Below, piece by piece: positions 1 to 4,839 of a stretch of DNA of 5,670 bases. The position numbers were made by a program, and so were the translations under genes. Under the pieces are notes generated by a model that had not been told where the DNA came from, made no database searches, and was given only the letters and a program-made list of their open reading frames with translations. The first letter of the stretch is position 1. Each line of letters begins with the position of its first letter. Origin of the DNA: an uncultured Robiginitomaculum sp. (lineage in GTDB: Bacteria > Pseudomonadota > Alphaproteobacteria > Caulobacterales > Maricaulaceae); assembly GCA_938003555.1 (NCBI GenBank), contig CALKXN010000181.1, positions 1 to 5,670 of the forward strand. Direction: 5' to 3'.

Positions 1-165
1 AAGGCCATCATCGACATAAATCAGAAAATCCGCTGCCGTTTTCGGGGCCTTATCTTCAAATATTTCGATAACGATAACGCCTTTGCTCGTCTCCAATTCA
101 ACAACAGGATTGCTGGAGCAGGCGGTGAGAATGAGGGCGGAGAAAATGAGGAATATATATCGCAT
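1..165 (-). CDS. Lipoprotein peptidyl-prolyl cis-trans isomerase, cyclophilin type (5' part only)
   Basis: The first 55 codons are visible and the gene continues past the left edge. Residues 1-16 form a lipoprotein signal: a short basic start (MRY), a hydrophobic stretch, then the lipobox L-T-A-C with Cys16 as the lipidated residue, followed by two Ser. The mature part begins with a beta-strand pattern (VVELETSKGVIVIEIF), then EDKAPKTAADFL and YVDDGL, which is the usual opening of bacterial cyclophilins (strand, then 'KAPxTxxNFLxYVxxG'). Family knowledge: these enzymes isomerise Xaa-Pro bonds. The lipobox implies attachment to a membrane facing the periplasm. The catalytic Arg and Phe-His motifs lie outside the window, so activity cannot be judged. 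No clear Shine-Dalgarno precedes the ATG. It is transcribed divergently from the zinc-ribbon gene at 303. Confidence 0.83.
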   Translation of the reverse strand, partial: MRYIFLIFSALILTACSSNPVVELETSKGVIVIEIFEDKAPKTAADFLIYVDDGL

Positions 166-198
166 AGTTTGGGTTTAGAGGAGCGCTTCCGATTTGAA

Positions 199-213
199 AA
201 GCGAAGATCGCTT
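199..213. other. Short perfect stem-loop in the divergent intergenic region
   Basis: AAGCGA (199-204) and TCGCTT (208-213) are perfect inverted arms around a 3-base loop. A competing partner, CGCTT at 184-188, can pair with AAGCG at 199-203, so two mutually exclusive hairpins can be drawn. If the minus-strand promoter at 223-251 is real, the element lies in the 5' leader of the cyclophilin mRNA. The arms are short and no poly-U tract follows in a terminator-like position, so a function is only a guess. Confidence 0.35.
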
Positions 214-222
214 CACAATAAA

Positions 223-251
223 ATTATACGCATTAGGTCTTGAAGTAAAAA
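223..251 (-). promoter_or_regulatory. Candidate promoter for the cyclophilin gene
   Basis: On the minus strand a perfect -10 hexamer TATAAT (228 down to 223) lies 17 bases from a poor -35 (TTTTTA, 251 down to 246). The predicted start near 216 would give a leader of about 50 bases before the ATG at 165. Its -35 abuts that of the plus-strand promoter at 240-268, so the two would compete for polymerase. This is pattern matching only. Confidence 0.4.
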
Positions 252-268
252 CATATCAACGGCATAAT
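240..268 (+). promoter_or_regulatory. Candidate sigma-70 promoter for the zinc-ribbon gene
   Basis: TTGAAG (240-245, 4 of 6 matches to the -35 consensus), exactly 17 bases, then CATAAT (263-268, 5 of 6 matches to the -10). Transcription would begin near 275, about 28 bases before the start codon at 303, and the poly-G run would lie inside the leader. Confidence 0.5.
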
Positions 269-288
269 GCTACTTTAAAATGAGTAAT

Positions 289-296
289 GGGGGGGG
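289..296 (+). repeat. Homopolymer run of eight G in the zinc-ribbon gene leader
   Basis: Eight consecutive G end 6 bases before the ATG at 303, where the Shine-Dalgarno sequence should be; no other Shine-Dalgarno is visible. A tiny upstream reading frame starts at ATG 280 (also M-S-N), runs through the G tract, and stops at TGA 304-306, overlapping the ATG at 303. One extra G would put that upstream ATG in frame with the zinc-ribbon gene. G runs of this length are prone to slippage, so the tract could affect translation. Confidence 0.6.
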
Positions 297-302
297 CAAA
301 TT

Positions 303-455
303 ATGAGTAACGACACCAAAGGTTATCACAGCGGGGATGATTGCCCCAAATGCGCAAAGACCAAAGGCGGAATAATTGAAATTCGCAATTACATTCCGCC
401 ATCAAAAGGCAAATACGCGCAATGCACGCGTTGTTCTTGGAACACCGCGCGATAG
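303..455 (+). CDS. Small zinc-ribbon protein, 50 residues, function unknown
   Basis: The product is 50 residues, too short for most gene finders. It has two CxxC knuckles, C14-P-K-C17 and C41-T-R-C44, separated by 23 residues that include a predicted beta hairpin (GGIIEIRNYI) and a Lys-rich turn. This is the layout of a minimal zinc ribbon with four Cys ligands. There is no signal peptide or membrane segment, so it should be cytoplasmic. Such small ribbons usually bind nucleic acid or partner proteins, but nothing here identifies the target. Supports for a real gene are a good promoter at 240-268, a G-rich ribosome site 6 bases before the ATG, and the paired Cys motifs. I do not recognise a named family. 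The gene converges on the small membrane protein gene, with 13 bases between the stops. Confidence 0.68.
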   Translation: MSNDTKGYHSGDDCPKCAKTKGGIIEIRNYIPPSKGKYAQCTRCSWNTAR

Positions 456-468
456 ATAGTTAGGTCTA

Positions 469-630
469 TTAGCGCTCGCTTTTACTTGCGATTTTTATAC
501 CGAGATCAACAAGATAAAAAATACTGACCGCGCCAAATAACGCGAAGAGCGGGTGACGGAGAACCAGAAAAAGGCCGATCAAACTGACCAGCCCGGCGAT
601 GATCGCATAGGGATGAATATTGTTATACAT
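469..630 (-). CDS. Small membrane protein, 53 residues, function unknown
   Basis: The minus-strand reading frame encodes a short polar start (MYNNIHPY) and two hydrophobic segments at about residues 8-24 (AIIAGLVSLIGLFLVL) and 28-42 (PLFALFGAVSIFYLV), separated by R-H-P. The tail is basic (KIASKSER). This predicts an inner-membrane hairpin with the charged tail in the cytoplasm by the positive-inside rule. It begins 31 bases after the stop of the DUF4112 gene on the same strand, so it may be the last gene of the HNH-DUF4112 transcript. It may also use the promoter at 635-665. No Shine-Dalgarno is seen, and the next in-frame codons upstream offer no other common start before a stop. I do not recognise a family. 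Confidence 0.6.
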   Translation of the reverse strand: MYNNIHPYAIIAGLVSLIGLFLVLRHPLFALFGAVSIFYLVDLGIKIASKSER

Positions 631-634
631 ATAG

Positions 635-665
635 ATTATATAGGGACGAACGGCTCGGCGCTCAA
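635..665 (-). promoter_or_regulatory. Candidate promoter giving a nearly leaderless mRNA for the small membrane protein
   Basis: On the minus strand TATAAT (640 down to 635) is a perfect -10, only 4 bases before the ATG at 630. A possible -35, TTGAGC (665 down to 660), is 19 bases further up, longer than ideal. Initiation about 7 bases after the -10 would fall on or beside the start codon, which fits the absence of a Shine-Dalgarno. The -35 overlaps the stop codon of the DUF4112 gene. Confidence 0.35.
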
Positions 666-1048
666 GGGCGTGTTTGTTTCGCCGTTAAATCCAAGGTGAC
701 GGGAATATCGCCGGCCCGCTCTAAGTAAGACCGCAGCAGCGCCGTATTGCGATTATTGGCCTGCCATCCCCAGTCAAATAAATCGCCGACGAGCGGGATA
801 AGACCGATTAACCAATCAATAAATACGTTCCCGCCCATACGCAGGAGCATCCGTTTCGGCGCGCCAAGGCCGCGCGCCTGGGCCATAATATAACCTGACA
901 CGCCCAGGCCGATTGTGTCGCCTATGCCCGGAATAAACCCGATGAGCATATCCAGACCCAGAGGGATCGGGATTCCCGGAATTGCAAACCGGCTATCCAT
1001 AAGCCGCGCAAGGCCTTCGACATGTTCTAAGCGTTGTTCAGGGGTCAT
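662..1048 (-). CDS. DUF4112 family small membrane-associated protein
   Basis: The product is 128 residues from the ATG; a TTG one codon earlier (1051) is an alternative start. The sequence matches the DUF4112 pattern: an LMDSRFxIPG opening (about 16-25), then two copies of a D-x-L-I-G-[FL]-I-P-x-[IV]-G-D motif at about 33-44 and 78-89, each in a hydrophobic stretch, and W-x-A-N-x-R-N near 95-101. The repeat suggests an internally duplicated membrane hairpin. The family is widespread in bacteria and its function is not established to my knowledge. The gene starts 16 bases after the HNH gene stop on the same strand, with GGGG 8 bases before the ATG, so the two are probably cotranscribed. The small membrane protein follows. 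Confidence 0.87.
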   Translation of the reverse strand: MTPEQRLEHVEGLARLMDSRFAIPGIPIPLGLDMLIGFIPGIGDTIGLGVSGYIMAQARGLGAPKRMLLRMGGNVFIDWLIGLIPLVGDLFDWGWQANNRNTALLRSYLERAGDIPVTLDLTAKQTRP

Positions 1049-1064
1049 CAAAATCGCCCCAGCT

Positions 1065-1703
1065 TCAACGTTTCTGTTGCTCTAATTCCACATCCCAATA
1101 TAAATAATCCAGCCATGACGCATGTAGGTGGTTTGGGGGGAACCGCCGTCCTTGGGCTTGGAGTTGGTGCATGGTGGGGCGGAAGGGTTTGCGGCGCAGG
1201 GCCATGCCGGCTTCGCGCGGATTGCGGCCGCCTTTTTTCAAATTACATTTCGTGCAGGCCGCCGCGATATTCTCCCAACTGGTCTTGCCGCCGACGCGGC
1301 GCGGGCGGACGTGATCAAAGGTCAGCTCCTGTCCGCTGCCGCAATAGACGCATTCAAAACCGTCACGCAGAAATAAGTTAAAGCGCGTAAAGGCGGGGTC
1401 ACGGTTTTGGCTGACATAGTCTTTGAGGCGAACCACGCTGGGCAATTGCATATCAAAACTGGGCGAGCTGACATGTTGGTCATAATGGCTGACGACATTG
1501 ACCCGGTCGAGAAAAACAGCCTTGATCGCATCCTGCCAATTCCACAGCGATAACGGGTAATAAGAGAGCGGCTGATAATCCGCGTTTAAAATCAGGCAGG
1601 GATAAGCGCCGGAGGAGACAGCATCAGGTTCAGCAATAGGATTGGCCATGATCTGGCCATCGCGCATCTCGCGCGTGAGCATCGGATTATTCATCAGCCC
1701 CAT
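1065..1703 (-). CDS. HNH endonuclease-like protein (COG1403/McrA-type HNH)
   Basis: The product is 212 residues from the first ATG. After a variable N-terminus comes the conserved block LNADYQPLSYYPLSLWNWQ (about 39-57). A zinc-bound HNH fold follows: C118-V-Y-C121, D130-H131, N145, C150-T-K-C153 and N154, so the catalytic His-Asn-Asn set and both Cys pairs are intact. The end, FPPNHLHASWLDYLYWD, is typical of this chromosomal alphaproteobacterial subfamily. HNH proteins cut or nick DNA, but the role of this conserved, non-restriction group is unknown to me. The start is uncertain: Met4, 8, 13 and 19 are alternatives. Met19 (base 1649) would give about 194 residues, closer to the family's usual size. 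It probably heads the minus-strand group with DUF4112 and is divergent from gluQ. No convincing promoter is seen in the 94-base gap. Confidence 0.9.
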   Translation of the reverse strand: MGLMNNPMLTREMRDGQIMANPIAEPDAVSSGAYPCLILNADYQPLSYYPLSLWNWQDAIKAVFLDRVNVVSHYDQHVSSPSFDMQLPSVVRLKDYVSQNRDPAFTRFNLFLRDGFECVYCGSGQELTFDHVRPRRVGGKTSWENIAAACTKCNLKKGGRNPREAGMALRRKPFRPTMHQLQAQGRRFPPNHLHASWLDYLYWDVELEQQKR

Positions 1704-1797
1704 TAAGAAATGAGGCCCGCTGAACAGCTATATGTCTTTAAATCACAACTGAAGACGAATATCCTTCTTAAATGCATCGACGAATCAATAGCTAACC

Positions 1798-2667
1798 ATG
1801 TCACAGTTTTCTGACAAGCCCAATCTCTACGCAAGCGTGCGGCATAGCGCGAAGTTGCGAACGCGTTTTGCGCCCTCGCCGACGGGCTATTTGCATGTGG
1901 GTCACATCCGCGCCGCCTGTGAGGCCTTTGACTTTGCCCGTGCCCATGACGGAGTCTGCCTGCTGCGGATCGAAGATATTGACCATACGCGCTGCACGCC
2001 TGAGTTAACCACCGCGATATATGAAGACTTGGACTGGCTCGGTTTTGACTGGCCCCTGCCCGTGCGGGTGCAGAGCAAGCATTATGACGAATATACGGCC
2101 GTCATAGAGGATTTGCGCGAGCGCGGGCTTATCTATCGGTGCTTTAAAACGCGCAAAGACATTGCCGCAGACAGTATCAATGGTGTGTATTGTGGCCGCG
2201 CCGCGCCGGATGAAGCAGAGCGTTTATCCGCCAATGAGTCTTTTGCGTGGCGCTTATCTATGGCTGCAGCCCAAGACGCATTGGGCGAGGCGTTTCATCA
2301 CATGCGCTATTATGAGAGCGGCGAGCATCCCGGCTGGCATGAGGTGAACCCGCGGCCGCATGGCGATATTGTCTTAGCGCGCAAAGATATTGGCACGTCA
2401 TATCACTTGGCCGTCACCCATGATGACGCCGCGCAGCATATCAGCCATGTCGTGCGCGGCACTGATCTTGTCAGCAGCACGGATATCCACGTCTTGCTCC
2501 AAACGTTGATGGGATGGCCTGTCCCGGATTATCACCACCACGCGCTCATTTTAGATGAGGACGGAGAGAAGCTGTCAAAGCGCCGCGCCAGCACAGCTAT
2601 TCGAGAGCTGCGAGAGGCAGGACAACGCCGCAGCGCTGTTTTAGCAATGGCCGCGCATTTGCCGTGA
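1798..2667 (+). CDS. gluQ: Glutamyl-Q tRNA(Asp) synthetase (GluQ-RS)
   Basis: The product is 289 residues, a shortened glutamyl-tRNA synthetase with only the catalytic domain. It activates glutamate with ATP and attaches it to the queuosine at position 34 of tRNA(Asp), in the cytoplasm. The class I signatures are present: RFAPSPTGYLHVGH (23-36, HxGH) and EKLSKR (257-262, KMSKS-like). LRIEDID (56-62) and Y202-H-L-A-V-x-x-D-D also match the family, and there is no anticodon-binding domain. The family's zinc motif (CxC then YxxxC) is eroded: C115 is followed by K117 instead of Cys, and the second half is Y131-C132 rather than Y-x-x-x-C. The ATG at 1798 is the first possible start, since a TAG precedes it in frame. 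No clear Shine-Dalgarno is seen. The stop overlaps a GTG (2664) that opens the frame leading into chpT. Confidence 0.94.
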   Translation: MSQFSDKPNLYASVRHSAKLRTRFAPSPTGYLHVGHIRAACEAFDFARAHDGVCLLRIEDIDHTRCTPELTTAIYEDLDWLGFDWPLPVRVQSKHYDEYTAVIEDLRERGLIYRCFKTRKDIAADSINGVYCGRAAPDEAERLSANESFAWRLSMAAAQDALGEAFHHMRYYESGEHPGWHEVNPRPHGDIVLARKDIGTSYHLAVTHDDAAQHISHVVRGTDLVSSTDIHVLLQTLMGWPVPDYHHHALILDEDGEKLSKRRASTAIRELREAGQRRSAVLAMAAHLP

Positions 2668-2719
2668 TGGACGCTTGCACTTGCGCGCAAAACTCGCCTA
2701 TCAGGAGAAAAACATCACA

Positions 2720-2747
2720 GCTCGGGGCGAACGAGCAGTTACGGGGA
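2720..2747 (+). promoter_or_regulatory. Ribosome binding site of chpT with a short hairpin just upstream
   Basis: GGGGA (2743-2747) sits 6 bases before the ATG at 2754 and decides the start of chpT. A stem of GCTCG (2720-2724) and CGAGC (2732-2736) with a 7-base loop ends 6 bases before it. The hairpin does not cover the ribosome site, so it need not block translation. The frame is open without stops back to the GTG at 2664, but those 30 codons do not resemble the family. Confidence 0.45.
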
Positions 2748-2753
2748 CTAAAT

Positions 2754-3410
2754 ATGAGCGATCCAAAAAAATTAACGCCAGCAACACTCGCAGCGCTCCT
2801 CTGCGCGCGCATTTGCCATGACCTGATTAGCCCTGTGGGCGCGCTGGGCGCAGCGCTCGAAGTCTTTGATGATGACGATAATGCCGATATGCGCGACGAT
2901 GCCATGGATCTTATTCGTACAAGTTCACGTCAAGCGGGCGCGAAATTGCAATTCTTGCGTCTCGCCTTTGGCGCGGGCGGCTCTGCGCCGGGCATTATCG
3001 CGATGAACGAGATGCAGAAATTATCGGACGGCATGTATGGCGAAGGCAAAGCGACCCTGATTTGGAAAACGCAGACCGATGGCTTGCCTAAAGCACCTGC
3101 GCGCCTCTTGCTTAACCTCCTCATGCTGGCCGTACAGGCTATTCCGCGCGGCGGCGATCTCACGATTGAGGCCACAGATAGCGGCGGCATGATCCGCATT
3201 AATTTAACGTCCCAAGGCCCCAAGGCCCGCTTGGCAGAGGCCGTTGTCACAACATTGGCCGGCAAGGCGCCGGATGATGGATGGGACGGCCGCACCGTAC
3301 AGCCCTTCTATGCCGGCATGATTGCGCGCGAAGGCAAAGGCCGCGTCGAGGCCCGCATGGACGGCGAAGACAGGGTCATTTTCACGGCCCTTATGCCGCA
3401 TGAAGGCTGA
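2754..3410 (+). CDS. chpT: Histidine phosphotransferase ChpT
   Basis: The product is 218 residues, close to the length of Caulobacter ChpT. In Caulobacter ChpT is a cytoplasmic dimer that takes phosphate from the hybrid kinase CckA and passes it to CtrA and CpdR, so it controls the cell-cycle regulator CtrA. The first half is a DHp-like helical hairpin: LLCARICHDLISPVGAL (15-31) carries the phospho-accepting His22 followed by Asp23, then MRDDAMDLI (46-54) and the second helix LQFLRLAFGA. The second half (about 85-215) resembles a kinase ATPase domain without ATP-binding boxes, ending in a strand pattern RVEARMDGEDRVIFTALMP, as in ChpT. The ATG at 2754 was chosen for its GGGGA ribosome site and because homology begins just after it. 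The chpT start lies 86 bases downstream of the gluQ stop. The next gene, 113 bases on, seems to have its own promoter. Confidence 0.93.
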   Translation: MSDPKKLTPATLAALLCARICHDLISPVGALGAALEVFDDDDNADMRDDAMDLIRTSSRQAGAKLQFLRLAFGAGGSAPGIIAMNEMQKLSDGMYGEGKATLIWKTQTDGLPKAPARLLLNLLMLAVQAIPRGGDLTIEATDSGGMIRINLTSQGPKARLAEAVVTTLAGKAPDDGWDGRTVQPFYAGMIAREGKGRVEARMDGEDRVIFTALMPHEG

Positions 3411-3414
3411 AAAT

Positions 3415-3428
3415 AATTCATCTGAATT
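3415..3428. repeat. AT-rich perfect inverted repeat after chpT
   Basis: AATTCA (3415-3420) and TGAATT (3423-3428) are perfect 6-base arms with a 2-base centre, starting 5 bases after the chpT stop. The loop is too small and the stem too AT-rich for a good terminator, and no T run follows. It has the shape of a protein-binding site, but no regulator can be named. Confidence 0.35.
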
Positions 3429-3469
3429 GCCCGAATATTAGGCCGCCCTTAACCAAATCATAGCCATGC

Positions 3470-3499
3470 TTGACACTGAATCTGTAGGTGCATTGTACA
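3470..3499 (+). promoter_or_regulatory. Candidate promoter of the CheA-like/CheY/CheR operon, with a GANTC methylation site in the spacer
   Basis: TTGACA (3470-3475) is a perfect -35. At 18 bases the -10 candidate is TGTACA (3494-3499, 3 of 6 matches), so a helper factor may be needed. GAATC at 3478-3482, just after the -35, is a CcrM-type GANTC site. In Caulobacter, GANTC sites near promoter cores mark genes controlled by CcrM methylation and GcrA; applying that here is inference. The leader to the ATG at 3524 would be about 18 bases. Confidence 0.45.
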
Positions 3500-3502
3500 C
3501 CT
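3486..3502. promoter_or_regulatory. Operator-like dyad overlapping the -10 region
   Basis: AGGTG (3486-3490) and CACCT (3498-3502) form a 17-base inverted repeat with a 7-base centre. It covers the promoter spacer and the -10 candidate, a position where a bound dimeric regulator would block transcription. No regulator in the window is an obvious partner. Confidence 0.38.
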
Positions 3503-3523
3503 GCGCGAATGTGAAAGTGGCCC

Positions 3524-4474
3524 ATGTTTGAAGCACAGCGTGATTTTGTAGCCTCTGCCCAGCATCAGCTTGGTGTGATCAACGCCCCGAGCGATAAAAT
3601 CGCATGGCAAATCATCCAAGGCGCGTGCGATATTATCGAGCATAAAGCCACCGGCGTACGGGCCCGCGGCGTCGCCTTGGCGGCCCGCCAATGCGCGGCA
3701 GCGGCCTCTCGCGAAGATGAAATTCTAAGCCGTCAAATGCTCGGCGCGATGACATGCTTAATCGAGCAATATGCGGCGGGGCTGGCTGAAATTGATACGG
3801 TCGAAGCTATCGCAATTTACGAAGGCCTTGCCCCTGCGCACAAACACGCGTTCAAGGTTGGCACGCCGGCGCCATTTGAGCGCCTCGCGCAGCACAGCGC
3901 CGCACGCGATACATTAAACAGCCTCATCCCGCTGGCCAAAGCGAAGGAACGCGCGGCACTGACCCACCTCATCAAAGCGGCGCAGCCCGCAAATGACAAA
4001 ATCCAGCACGCGGCCATGCCGATGCAATCTTTTGAAACGCTGATGTTGCCGCTGACCAATTCAACATTGTCGCATGCCCATCATCACGGCTTGCGCATCA
4101 GCCTGTCTTATGACGGGCATGACACAGAATTGTCCCAAGAGCTCGCCCCGACATTTAAAGCGGCCCTATGCGCCTTGTCGCGCTATCGCATTGACACGGC
4201 GCTGGCGGCGCGCCCCGCTGCGCTGCACCATGTTGCGCTCACCGCGCAGCAAAGCGCAACAGGCTTAACCGTGCGCTATGAAGATGGCGGCGCGCCGGAG
4301 CAAAGCGCGCGGCTAAGCGAACTTCCCGCCATTATTGATCTCGCCAATCAAGGGGGATGGATGTCCAATGATGGGGACGCCATTATTTTACATTGCCCTG
4401 TTGAACGCGCCCCGTCGCGAGCTGTGACAGAAGAACCGGTGTTCGCCGCAGAAATGATGGAGGCCTTGGCATGA
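3524..4474 (+). CDS. Degenerate CheA-like protein (pseudokinase with possible Hpt domain)
   Basis: The product is 316 residues with no signal peptide or membrane segment. Residues about 165-295 follow the CheA linker and ATPase (P4) pattern by eye: LRISLSYDGHDTEL (190-203) matches CheA's 'GKxVxLxxxGxDTEL', ALSRYRID (217-224) falls on 'HLLRNAID', LTVRYEDGG (248-256) on the DDGxG box, and AIIDLANQGGWMS (269-281) on the closing 'GG' helix-strand. The key residues are gone: the N-box Asn is Tyr221, the Asp of the adenine box is Glu253, and no G2/ATP-lid is seen, so ATP binding is unlikely. The N-terminal 100 residues are helical; EH40KATG recalls the Hpt 'HxxKG' motif without its Lys, so H40 is a weak phosphosite candidate. 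There is no CheW-like P5 domain. The last 4 bases overlap the receiver gene, so the two are translationally coupled. A second ChpT/Spo0B-like phosphotransferase or a receiver scaffold is possible. Confidence 0.68.
   Translation: MFEAQRDFVASAQHQLGVINAPSDKIAWQIIQGACDIIEHKATGVRARGVALAARQCAAAASREDEILSRQMLGAMTCLIEQYAAGLAEIDTVEAIAIYEGLAPAHKHAFKVGTPAPFERLAQHSAARDTLNSLIPLAKAKERAALTHLIKAAQPANDKIQHAAMPMQSFETLMLPLTNSTLSHAHHHGLRISLSYDGHDTELSQELAPTFKAALCALSRYRIDTALAARPAALHHVALTAQQSATGLTVRYEDGGAPEQSARLSELPAIIDLANQGGWMSNDGDAIILHCPVERAPSRAVTEEPVFAAEMMEALA
4459..4463 (+). promoter_or_regulatory. Strong ribosome binding site for the receiver gene
   Basis: GGAGG lies 7 bases before the ATG at 4471, inside the end of the CheA-like gene. 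It is the best Shine-Dalgarno I found in the window. It supports this start and an ATGA stop-start overlap, and suggests the receiver is made in larger amounts than the upstream protein. Confidence 0.7.
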
Positions 4475-4836
4475 AAACATGTTTAGTTGTCGATGATAGT
4501 AAAATGGTCCGCCGCGTCGCAGGACGTATTCTGAAGGATTTAAATTTTAATCATAGTGAGGCCGAAAACGGCGTTGAAGCGATGAAAGCATGCGAAGGCA
4601 ATATGCCGGATGCCATCCTGCTCGACTGGAATATGCCCATTATGGATGGTCTGTCTTTCCTCAAAGCGCTGCGCAAAGCGCCAGGGGGAACATCCCCTGT
4701 CGTCGTCTTTTGCACAGCAGAGCGCGACGCGACGAAAATCATTGAGGCGATGGATGCCGGAGCAAATGAATATGTCATGAAGCCATTTGACTCAGACATT
4801 ATTGAGTCCAAATTCGCCGAAGCGGGGATTCTCTAA
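4471..4836 (+). CDS. CheY-like single-domain response regulator
   Basis: The product is 121 residues, one receiver domain and nothing else. All active-site residues are present: acidic pocket D8-D9, phospho-acceptor D52 in LLDWNMPIMDG, T82 in FCTAE, K104 in MKPF, and the aromatic switch residue Y101. It should therefore accept phosphate and change state. With no output domain it must act by binding a partner or by passing phosphate on. The DWNMPxMDG and VVVFCT blocks belong to an alphaproteobacterial CheY-like subgroup often seen near che genes (from memory). Neighbours suggest ChpT, the CheA-like protein or an unlinked kinase as donor. It overlaps the CheA-like gene by 4 bases and is followed after 3 bases by the CheR-like gene, so these three form one operon. 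The donor and target cannot be read from sequence. Confidence 0.93.
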   Translation: MKTCLVVDDSKMVRRVAGRILKDLNFNHSEAENGVEAMKACEGNMPDAILLDWNMPIMDGLSFLKALRKAPGGTSPVVVFCTAERDATKIIEAMDAGANEYVMKPFDSDIIESKFAEAGIL

Positions 4837-4839
4837 CAC

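Noticed and set aside
476..496. Rho-independent terminator after the zinc-ribbon gene
   Set aside because: TCGC/GCGA followed by five T is suggestive, but a 4-base stem with an 8-base loop is too weak.
1034..1381. Plus-strand open frames across the HNH and DUF4112 genes
   Set aside because: They are antisense to genes with clear family motifs; their translations are Arg/Gly-rich with no recognisable domain.
1065..1703. HNH gene as part of a restriction, homing or phage-defence system
   Set aside because: It belongs to a conserved chromosomal subfamily, and no methyltransferase, intron, intein or other defence gene lies nearby.
1704..1797. Promoters for HNH and gluQ in the divergent gap
   Set aside because: I searched both strands for spaced -35/-10 pairs and found only poor matches (for example TTGATT with a 19-base spacer to GATATT). 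Only the GAATC site at 1782 is notable.
2664..2753. N-terminal extension of ChpT from GTG 2664 or ATG 2667, overlapping the gluQ stop
   Set aside because: The 30 extra residues have no resemblance to ChpT, a ribosome site precedes ATG 2754, and family similarity begins just after that Met. Translational coupling to gluQ is therefore not claimed.
3449..3463. CtrA-binding site TTAACC upstream of the CheA-like gene
   Set aside because: Only one half matches; at the 7-base spacing the second half is ATAG instead of TTAA. A single TTAA half is too common to support a site.
3458..3691. Minus-strand open frame over the CheA-like gene start and its promoter
   Set aside because: It is antisense to a conserved gene and has no ribosome site or recognisable motif, so it is a shadow frame.
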